Below are positions 57,971 to 64,000 of a stretch of 64,000 nucleotides of DNA, one piece after another. Below the pieces are notes generated by a model. It was not told the DNA's origin, did no database searches, and worked only from the letters and a program-made list of their open reading frames with translations. Made by a program: the position numbers and the translations under genes. Source of the DNA: an uncultured Eubacteriales bacterium (GTDB taxonomy: Bacteria > Bacillota > Clostridia > Oscillospirales > Oscillospiraceae); the NCBI GenBank assembly GCA_900543625.1, contig UQSF01000001.1, positions 62,001 through 126,000 of the forward strand, written 5' to 3'. Each line of letters begins with the position of its first letter. Position 1 is the first letter of the stretch.

Positions 57971-59194
57971 ATGAAGAAAACCGTTTTGCGTGCCTATGCC
58001 CGCCTCATTGCCGAGGTCGGCGCGCGTGTTCAAAAGGGGCAGGATGTCGTCATCGAGGCCGAGCTCGACCAGCCGGAGTTCGTGACCATGGTCGCCGATG
58101 CGTGCTACCATGCCGGTGCGCGCAAGGTCACCGTCACGTGGAAGCATCAGGCGCTCGAGAAGCTCGCCATCCGGCGTGAGAGCGTCAAGACGCTCCAGAC
58201 TGTCGCCGACTGGGAGCGCGCGAAGCTTCAGCACTATGTCGACACGCTCCCGTGCCGCATCTACCTGCTCAGCGAAGATCCGGACGGGCTGCGCGGCGTC
58301 AGCCCCGCAAAGATGGCCAGCGCCCGCCAGGGGCGCTACAGCGTCATCAAGCCCTACCGTGACCGGATGGAGGGGCGCTACCAGTGGTGCATTGCGGCCG
58401 TGCCCGGTGTGGCATGGGCGAAGAAGGTGTTCCCGCACGAGACGAAATCGCGCGCCGTCGAAAAGCTCTGGGAGGCGATTTTGCACACCTGCCGTGTGCA
58501 CGATGATCCCGTCGCCGCGTGGGACGCGCACAACGCAGACCTGCAGGCGCGCTGCGATTATCTCAACAGCCTCGGCATCGAGACGCTCGAGTACCGCGCG
58601 TCCAACGGCACGCACCTGACCGTCGGCATGATCCCCGAGGCACAGTTTTGCGGCGGTGGGGAGTACACGATCGGCGGCAGCTACTTCAACCCCAACCTCC
58701 CGACGGAGGAGTGCTTCATCTCGCCGAAGCGCGGCGAGGCCGAGGGCATCGTCTACTCGTCGAAGCCGCTGTCGTATCAGGGGCAGCTCATTGAGGACTT
58801 TTCCATCCGCTTTGAGCACGGCCGCGCCGTGGAGGTGCATGCCCGCACGAACGAGGCGCTGCTGCAAAAGCTCATCGCCATGGATGACGGCGCCGCCTAC
58901 CTCGGCGAGTGCGCGCTCGTGCCGTATGACAGCCCCATCAACCAGACGGGTATCCTGTTTTATAACACCCTCTTTGATGAAAATGCCTGCTGCCATCTCG
59001 CGCTCGGCATGGGCTTTATCGACACCATCCGTGACTACCCGAACCGCTCGCTCGAGGAGATGCGCGCGCTCGGTGTGAACGACTCCATGATCCACGAGGA
59101 TTTCATGATCGGCACGCCGGACCTTGCGATCACGGCGCACTGCCGCGACGGCCGCTCGGTTCCGGTGTTCCGGGACGGGACATGGGCATTTTGA
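57971..59194 (+). CDS. M29 family (thermophilic-type) aminopeptidase
   Basis: 407 residues, the standard length. Family features include VQKGQDVVIEA at the start, the metal-binding NLPTEECFISPKRGEAEG, and later AYLGECALV and NACCHLALGMGF. It would remove N-terminal residues from peptides with two metal ions, in the cytoplasm. It is in one operon with the two-component system and is followed by a strong terminator. Confidence 0.92.
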   Translation: MKKTVLRAYARLIAEVGARVQKGQDVVIEAELDQPEFVTMVADACYHAGARKVTVTWKHQALEKLAIRRESVKTLQTVADWERAKLQHYVDTLPCRIYLLSEDPDGLRGVSPAKMASARQGRYSVIKPYRDRMEGRYQWCIAAVPGVAWAKKVFPHETKSRAVEKLWEAILHTCRVHDDPVAAWDAHNADLQARCDYLNSLGIETLEYRASNGTHLTVGMIPEAQFCGGGEYTIGGSYFNPNLPTEECFISPKRGEAEGIVYSSKPLSYQGQLIEDFSIRFEHGRAVEVHARTNEALLQKLIAMDDGAAYLGECALVPYDSPINQTGILFYNTLFDENACCHLALGMGFIDTIRDYPNRSLEEMRALGVNDSMIHEDFMIGTPDLAITAHCRDGRSVPVFRDGTWAF

Positions 59195-59231
59195 CCGAAA
59201 TCCCACTATTACGTCGAAAAACCGCGAATTG

Positions 59232-59264
59232 TGGTGCGTTCTGATTTCAGAACGCACCATTTTT
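59232..59264 (+). terminator. terminator of the two-component/aminopeptidase operon
   Basis: Perfect 13-bp stem TGGTGCGTTCTGA with a 2-nt loop, followed by TTTTT. Confidence 0.9.
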
Positions 59265-59296
59265 CATGAAAAGTGGGGAATTAGTGAAGCAACCCG

Positions 59297-59325
59297 TTGC
59301 ATTTTTCCGGCGCGTATGGTAAGAT
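59297..59325 (+). promoter_or_regulatory. promoter of second peptide-binding lipoprotein gene
   Basis: TTGCAT and TAAGAT with 17-nt spacing, 53 nt before the start. Confidence 0.55.
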
Positions 59326-59378
59326 ACGCCTACGCGGAACGAACACCGCAGATCGAAACAAAACGGGAGGTGACCGGC

Positions 59379-61127
59379 ATGAAGCGTGCGCTTTTGTGTG
59401 TCCTGCTCGCGGCGCTGCTGCTCTGCGGCTGCACGCGCGCTCCGGCGAGTACCGTGCGCGCCCCGGATGCCGGGGAGCCGCTGACGCTCTGCCTCGGCGC
59501 AGAGCCTGCGACGCTCGACCCCGCGCGCACGGAAAACGGTGTCGGCGCAACATATGTGGTCAACCTCTTTTCCGGCCTGACCGGCTATCGCGCCGGCGGT
59601 GACGGCAGCCGGGAGCTGACGCCCGAGCTGTGCGCGGAGCTGCCCGTGCCGGAGTCTTTGCCCGACGGGCGCGTACAGTATGTGTTTACGCTGCGCGGCG
59701 GGCTCAAGTGGTCAGACGGCACGCCGCTCACGGCGGCGGACTTTGTCTATGCGTGGAACCGGGCGTGCACACTTGAGGATGCGGCGGCGCCGTATCTCTT
59801 TGCCTGTATCGACGGGTATGGTACCGGCCGCCTGAACGTCACGGCGTCGCCCGACGGACGCACGCTCACCGTTGTGCTCGCGGAGGCCATGCCGACCTTC
59901 CTGCAGCTTTGCGCCCAGCCGGCGTATGCGCCCGTGCCCTCCGGCGCAGCAGATACGATGCGCCGGACGGCGGACGGCGCTGGCTTTGCCGTCAGCGGAC
60001 CGTATACGGTCTCGGCGTGGACGGACGAGGGCCTGACCTATGTGAAAAACCCCGCCTACTGGGACGCGGACAACGTCACGGCCGAGACGGTGCGCTTTGC
60101 GTTCGACCCTGACCCCGACGCTGCAAGCGCCGCCTTTCTTGCGCGCGACTATGCGCTCGTCTGGCCGGTCTCGGATGCCGCTCTGGACGATCTGCGCACG
60201 AACCACGCGCCTGAGCTGCGCACCGTGAGCCGGCTTGCGACCTACAGCCTCTGCTTTCCCATGAACGATCCGGCGCTGAGCGCCTTTACGCAGCCGGAGC
60301 GCGCGCAGATCCGCACGGCGCTCGCCCTGCTCATCGACCGCAGCGACCTCTGCGCGCAGATCACACCCGGCGCGCAGCAGAGCGCGAACGCCCCCATCCC
60401 GCCCGGCATCTCGGATGCCGACGGCAGCGACTTTGCCGCGCACAACGGCGCCGACGGCAAGGGGGAGGGGTACTACAGCGCCGACTATGCCGCCAACTGC
60501 CAGCAGGCCGTCGCGCTGCTGCGGCAGGCGGCGGAGTCGTCCGGCCGCTTCACGGTCAACGCGCAGGGCGTCTGCGCCGGCTTCCCGGAGCTTACATACC
60601 TGACGTCCGACGCAGCCGGTCATGTCGCCATCGCGGAGTATCTCCGGGCGCTCTACGCGCGCTACGGCATCACGCTCACCGTCACGGCGCAGGATATGCA
60701 GACCTTTCTCACCAGCCGCGCCGCCGGGGGCTACTCCGTCACGCGCTGCAGCTTCAGCGCCGATCTGGACGACCCCATGCCGTTTCTCTCCCTCTGGGCG
60801 AGCGGCGCGGGCAGCAACTTTGTCGCGCTCGGCCGCGGCGCGCACATGGACTACGCGGGCTATACCGTCACGATCGACGGACGCACGAAAGCTGACTGCA
60901 CATGGGCGGAGTCGTATGATGCGCTGCTGTACCGCATTGCGAGCAGCAGCGATACCGCCGAGCGCTACGCGCTCATGCATCAGGCCGAGACCCTGCTCAT
61001 GCAGACGGGCGCCGTGTGCCCGCTCTACTGGTATACGGACCAGTACCTGTGCAATGCGCACGTGCAGGGGCTGCTGTCCGGTCCGCTCGGCGCGCAGTAT
61101 CTGATGGGCGCGCAGGTGCAAAAGTGA
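59379..61127 (+). CDS. oligopeptide-binding lipoprotein (OppA-like, SBP_bac_5)
   Basis: 582 residues. Lipobox LCGC gives lipidation at Cys18. The family-5 fold shows LTLCLGAEPATLDPARTEN, SGLTGYRAGGDGSRELTPELCAE, LKWSDGTPLTAADFVYAWNRA, VKNPAYWDADNV and a C-terminal LLMQTGAVCPLYWYTDQYL, closest in style to OppA. It would capture oligopeptides. No permease or ATPase genes adjoin. The ATG at 59379 has GGGAGG at 8 nt; the frame is open for ~250 nt upstream but the promoter and terminator there rule that out. Confidence 0.92.
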   Translation: MKRALLCVLLAALLLCGCTRAPASTVRAPDAGEPLTLCLGAEPATLDPARTENGVGATYVVNLFSGLTGYRAGGDGSRELTPELCAELPVPESLPDGRVQYVFTLRGGLKWSDGTPLTAADFVYAWNRACTLEDAAAPYLFACIDGYGTGRLNVTASPDGRTLTVVLAEAMPTFLQLCAQPAYAPVPSGAADTMRRTADGAGFAVSGPYTVSAWTDEGLTYVKNPAYWDADNVTAETVRFAFDPDPDAASAAFLARDYALVWPVSDAALDDLRTNHAPELRTVSRLATYSLCFPMNDPALSAFTQPERAQIRTALALLIDRSDLCAQITPGAQQSANAPIPPGISDADGSDFAAHNGADGKGEGYYSADYAANCQQAVALLRQAAESSGRFTVNAQGVCAGFPELTYLTSDAAGHVAIAEYLRALYARYGITLTVTAQDMQTFLTSRAAGGYSVTRCSFSADLDDPMPFLSLWASGAGSNFVALGRGAHMDYAGYTVTIDGRTKADCTWAESYDALLYRIASSSDTAERYALMHQAETLLMQTGAVCPLYWYTDQYLCNAHVQGLLSGPLGAQYLMGAQVQK

Positions 61128-61136
61128 ATATAAAGC

Positions 61137-61168
61137 AGCCCCGCTGCCGGGAAACCGGCAGCGGGGCT
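61137..61168 (+). terminator. hairpin after lipoprotein gene, left flank of repeat copy 3
   Basis: Perfect 14-bp stem AGCCCCGCTGCCGG with a GAAA loop, 9 nt after the stop. No T-run of its own: the repeat starts 2 nt later. Confidence 0.75.
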
Positions 61169-61170
61169 GA

Positions 61171-61365
61171 CAGCTTGTCAAAAGCCTCGCAGAGTTTCGC
61201 CGCCGGAGCGGCGAAAGAAAGACCAATCATTTTCTTCGGCGACATGCGCGTCGAAGAAAATACTTCTCGGCCTGCAAACGTGCGCGCCGTCCGCCTTGAG
61301 CGGACGGCGCGTGCGATGCAGTCAGGCCGCAAACCCCTTTGTCAAAAAGTAATACTTTTTGACAG
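61171..61365 (+). repeat. structured dispersed repeat, copy 3
   Basis: 195 bp, same orientation as copy 2, starting CAGCTTGTCAAAAGCC and ending CTTTTTGACAG. Stem A is TTCGCCG/CGGCGAA, stem B CTTCG/CGAAG, stem C CGCCGTCCGC/GCGGACGGCG. Its right end touches the stop codon (61366-61368) of the convergent small membrane protein gene. Unlike copies 1 and 2 it has a flanking hairpin on one side only. Confidence 0.9.
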
Positions 61366-61620
61366 TCACAGAAAAACGAAAAACAGCATCACGATCAGGT
61401 ACGCGAACGCGAGCGTCATCGGCGCGAGTGCGAGTGCGGCGGTCAGCCGCCAGTCGTCCTCGCGCTCGACCGTGCCTTCATAGACCGGCTCCGCCATGGC
61501 GGCGAGTGAGCCGTGCAGATAGCTGCGGTAGAGCTTCAAAAACCGCTTTCCGTCGCGGCGGCCGGTGCTGTAGGCCGACTGCTCCGGTGTGCGGGGCTGC
61601 AGGGCGTGGTGTGTGCGCAT
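61366..61620 (-). CDS. small single-pass membrane protein
   Basis: 84 residues. Polar N-terminal part (RTHHALQPRTPEQSAYSTGRRDGKRFLKLYRSYLHG) and a C-terminal hydrophobic stretch (LTAALALAPMTLAFAYLIVMLFFVFL) that ends at the stop. The ATG at 61620 has GAGGAGG at 8 nt; an upstream ATG at 61662 lacks a ribosome site. Family unknown. It follows the PP2C gene by 72 nt in the opposite direction of travel: its start is 73 nt past the PP2C stop. Confidence 0.7.
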   Translation of the reverse strand: MRTHHALQPRTPEQSAYSTGRRDGKRFLKLYRSYLHGSLAAMAEPVYEGTVEREDDWRLTAALALAPMTLAFAYLIVMLFFVFL

Positions 61621-61692
61621 CCGGTGTTCCTCCTCATGCTCGAAAGGTGTCGAATCGTTCAAAAGCTATTATACGCATTATGCCGCCGCGCG

Positions 61693-62886
61693 TCAACCGG
61701 GGAAGCGCTCGGGTGCAGACGTTGCCTCCGGCGACGGTGTTGGCGTCGGCTCCGCGCTCGGCTCGGGCGTGGGCTCCGGCTCCGGTTCGGGCGTCGGCAT
61801 CGGGGGCAGGATCACCTGCGGCGGGGCGTTCGGCGTGGGTCTCGGCGTGGGCGTGACCGTCTGCACCGGTGTGGGCGCAGGAGCGGGGGGCTTGCGCGGG
61901 ATGCTGCCGACTGCGATCCACAGCGCGGCGACTACGGCACAGAGCACCGCCAGGATCACGGAGACGGTGAGTACCCACTCGCGGCGGCGCGCACGCGCCT
62001 GCTTTTTGCGCTGCGTCTCCTGCTCGGCGATGCGCTCGGCCGAGACTTCGAACCGCCGCGTCTGCGACAGTTCCTCGACCGGCGGCTGCGGCAGGGGAAC
62101 GGCGGTCTCGGGGTCGAGCGCCGTGACCTCGATGAGCACGAGTGTGATGTTGTCGCCCGGCCCGGCGTCGAGCGCCTGCGCCATGAGTGCCTGCCCCAGC
62201 TCCGGCAGCGGCATATCCGCGCCGAGCACCGCCTGCAGGCGGCTGTCGCTGAGCTTTCCGGTCAGCCCGTCGGTGCACAGCAGCAGCCGGTCGCCGACGG
62301 CGAGCGGCACACCGGCCGCAAAGTATGGCATGAGCCGCTGGCGCGCGCCGAGCATGCCCAGATACTGCGTGAGCACGTGCCGGTCCGGACTGTCGTCCGC
62401 GTCATCCGCGTCGCCGGCGGCACCGGCATCGAGCCGCTCCTGATACTTGGTGTGGTCGCGCGAGATGCGCTGCAGCGCGCCGCCGCGCTGCAGATAGATG
62501 CGGCTGTCGCCGACGTTGCAGCAATAGGCGTGGTTTCCGGTCAGGTGCACGGTCGCAGCGGTCGAGCCGCTGACCTGACCGCTGGCCGCGATCATGTCGC
62601 ACACGGCGACGTTTGCGCGCCGGAAGAAATCGAGCGCGTCAAACGGCTCATCGCTGCTGCATCGGTGCAGTGTCTGCGCGCACAAAAGCGCTGCCTGCTC
62701 ACCGTTTGCCTCGCCGCCCATGCCGTCGAACACGCCGTAGATCAGCCGCTTGCCCTCCTGCTCGGCGGCCGCCTCGGCCACGGGGACGGCGGCATCGCGC
62801 TTGAACGTGCCGTTGCAGTAGTAGTTGTCCTCATTATTATCCCGGCCGGAGCCGATGTTTGTCTGCGCGTAACACAGCACACGCAT
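61693..62886 (-). CDS. PP2C-type protein phosphatase with membrane anchor and Pro-rich tail
   Basis: 397 residues. Catalytic metal-site motifs: SGRDNNEDNYY (about 13-23), YGVFDGMGGEANGEQAA (about 49-65), VGDSRIYL, LLCTDGLTGKL and GDNITLVLI. A single membrane segment (VLTVSVILAVLCAVVAALWIAV) follows near 320, then a Pro/Glu/Thr-rich outer tail. It would dephosphorylate Ser/Thr, probably as partner of a PASTA-type kinase, but no kinase gene is in the window. The ATG at 62886 has GGAGG at 8 nt. Confidence 0.93.
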   Translation of the reverse strand: MRVLCYAQTNIGSGRDNNEDNYYCNGTFKRDAAVPVAEAAAEQEGKRLIYGVFDGMGGEANGEQAALLCAQTLHRCSSDEPFDALDFFRRANVAVCDMIAASGQVSGSTAATVHLTGNHAYCCNVGDSRIYLQRGGALQRISRDHTKYQERLDAGAAGDADDADDSPDRHVLTQYLGMLGARQRLMPYFAAGVPLAVGDRLLLCTDGLTGKLSDSRLQAVLGADMPLPELGQALMAQALDAGPGDNITLVLIEVTALDPETAVPLPQPPVEELSQTRRFEVSAERIAEQETQRKKQARARRREWVLTVSVILAVLCAVVAALWIAVGSIPRKPPAPAPTPVQTVTPTPRPTPNAPPQVILPPMPTPEPEPEPTPEPSAEPTPTPSPEATSAPERFPG

Positions 62887-62919
62887 CGCGCATTCCTCCC
62901 ATGATGGTCTTCTTCCGCT

Positions 62920-62948
62920 ATCGTATCGTTCGGCGGCCGGTTTGTCAA
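62920..62948 (-). promoter_or_regulatory. promoter of PP2C gene
   Basis: Consensus TTGACA and TACGAT with 17-nt spacing on the minus strand, 34 nt before the start. Confidence 0.65.
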
Positions 62949-63011
62949 CGTGTTGTCGGGGCGAAGAACGGAAAAAATGCAGCGGTGCGCCCATTTTTGC
63001 CCGACTGGGGA

Positions 63012-63040
63012 TTCCATCGGCGGCGGATTTGTGCTATGCT
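63012..63040 (+). promoter_or_regulatory. possible promoter of Crp/Fnr gene
   Basis: TTCCAT and TATGCT with 17-nt spacing, 49 nt before the start; a weak -35 match. Confidence 0.4.
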
Positions 63041-63089
63041 GAAAGCAAAAGGGCGCTGCCACGCGTGCGGCGGCGATGGGGGAACGGAT

Positions 63090-63761
63090 ATGAACGAACG
63101 ATTGGATGCGGCGCTCGAGCAGCTGCCATTCTGGCCGAACCTGACCGAGCCGCAGCGCGAGCTTGCGCGCCGCGGCGCACGGCTGACACAGTATGAGCGC
63201 GGTGCACTCGTGCACGGGTGCGACGGGCAGTGCCTCGGCATGATCCGGGTGCAGAGCGGACGTCTGCGTGCGTGCATGCTCTCGGATGACGGGCGCGAGA
63301 TCACGCTCTACCGCCTCACGGACGGGGATGCCTGCGTGCTCGCGGCGGCGTGCGTCATCCGGCAGATCACGTTCGAGGTGCAGCTCGTGGCCGATGCGCC
63401 GACGGAGCTGCTGATCCTCGGCGCGCACGTGTTCCAGCAGCTCACGGCGGAGAATATCTATGTCGAGTGCTGCATGTACCGGCTTGCCACCGAGCGCTTT
63501 TCCGACGTCATGTGGGCGATGCAGCAGCTGCTGTTCACAAGCTTTGATAAGCGCCTTGCGCAGTACCTCTGGGACGAATCCGGCCATGCCCGTGCCCCCG
63601 TGCGCGCCACGCATGAACAGATCGCGCGCGACACCGGCGCCGTGCGTGAGACGGTCACGCGCATGCTGCGCCACTTTGCCGACGACGGCGTCGTGTCGCT
63701 CGGCCGCGGCACGGTCACGGTCACGGACGCGCAGAAGCTGCGCAGCCTCGCCGGAATGTGA
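63090..63761 (+). CDS. Crp/Fnr family transcription regulator
   Basis: 223 residues. Cyclic-nucleotide-binding-like beta barrel (about 20-130) and a C-terminal Crp-type winged helix (THEQIARDTGAVRETVTRMLRHFADDGVVSLGRGTVTV). Several cysteines are present (GCDGQCLG, ACMLS, DACVLAAAC, ECCMY) but not the Fnr N-terminal cluster spacing, so iron-sulfur sensing is possible but unproven. The thioredoxin gene 81 nt downstream is a possible target. Confidence 0.9.
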   Translation: MNERLDAALEQLPFWPNLTEPQRELARRGARLTQYERGALVHGCDGQCLGMIRVQSGRLRACMLSDDGREITLYRLTDGDACVLAAACVIRQITFEVQLVADAPTELLILGAHVFQQLTAENIYVECCMYRLATERFSDVMWAMQQLLFTSFDKRLAQYLWDESGHARAPVRATHEQIARDTGAVRETVTRMLRHFADDGVVSLGRGTVTVTDAQKLRSLAGM

Positions 63762-63842
63762 CTTTGCCACAGAACGCAGGTGTAAAATCTGTTAAAATCC
63801 AATCAATAGATCCAAGATACCGATTCGGAAAGGAAGATCCCT

Positions 63843-64000
63843 ATGTTGACACTCACGAAAGAAAACTTTGCGCAGGAGGTCCTGCAGTCTGACAGACCCG
63901 TGCTCGTGGATTTCTGGGCAACGTGGTGCGGCCCCTGCCGCATGATGGCGCCCGTGGTCGAGGAGCTCGCCGCCGAGCATCCGGAATACAAATTCGGCAA
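63843..64000 (+). CDS. trxA: thioredoxin (3' end outside window)
   Basis: The first 52 residues are seen, with the redox site ATWCGPCRM near residues 27-35 and the start MLTLTKENFAQEVLQSDRPVLVDFW. It is a classic thioredoxin that reduces disulfides in the cytoplasm. AAAGGAAG at 7 nt supports the ATG. About half of the protein lies beyond the right edge. Confidence 0.93.
   Translation, partial: MLTLTKENFAQEVLQSDRPVLVDFWATWCGPCRMMAPVVEELAAEHPEYKFG

Overview
This 64-kb window is a gene-dense, high-GC stretch of a low-redundancy Firmicutes genome. The gene order secY-adk-map-infA-rpmJ-rpsM-rpsK-rpsD-rpoA-rplQ, a zinc-type S14, a T-box leader, an L10 leader, VanW and DUF1846 proteins and strong GGAGG ribosome binding sites all fit Clostridia, most likely an Oscillospiraceae-type gut anaerobe. 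That placement is inference from gene content and style; no database search was made. I see no rRNA, CRISPR array, intact insertion sequence, defence island or biosynthetic cluster.

Layout. 1-3.06 kb (minus): a TrpXYZ-type ABC transporter (ATPase cut by the window edge, permease, lipoprotein) under a T-box whose specifier reads UGG (Trp). 3.1-11.9 kb (minus): a NAGPA-type glycosidase, metG, a VanW protein, hemW and htpG. 12-16.8 kb: a HAD phosphatase, an orphan promoter-to-terminator unit that looks like a small RNA, a glycerophosphodiesterase, an MFS carrier and two small unknowns. 16.9-18.1 kb: rplJ-rplL with an L10 leader, not followed by rpoB. 18.1-28.1 kb: a possible second small RNA, a metallo-beta-lactamase-fold hydrolase, murI, a flavin-type oxidase, a zinc-ribbon membrane protein, sbcCD and feoAB. 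28.2-31.3 kb: a Nif11-like protein, an HpcH aldolase, a broken phage holin, DUF4279 and a five-tRNA operon whose tRNA-Lys 3' end is duplicated nearby. 31.3-39.2 kb: DUF1846, secA, pgeF, a peptide-binding lipoprotein, GtrA, cdd and an HTH-only LysR gene.

39.2-55.6 kb is the S10-spc-alpha ribosomal supercluster, starting at a promoter that lies inside the upstream terminator. It is broken by a 519-nt hairpin-rich non-coding stretch between rpsN and rpsH. 55.9-64 kb: a two-component system, an M29 aminopeptidase, a second peptide-binding lipoprotein, a small membrane protein, a PP2C phosphatase, a Crp/Fnr regulator and the start of a thioredoxin gene.

The most unusual feature is a family of three ~195-bp dispersed elements (21671-21865, 55618-55815, 61171-61365). 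Each folds into the same hairpins with compensatory base changes, has short inverted ends, and sits directly beside a transcription terminator. At two loci the terminator hairpin is present on both sides of the element. This looks like a terminator-targeted, non-autonomous mobile element or a structured RNA, and I know no name for it.
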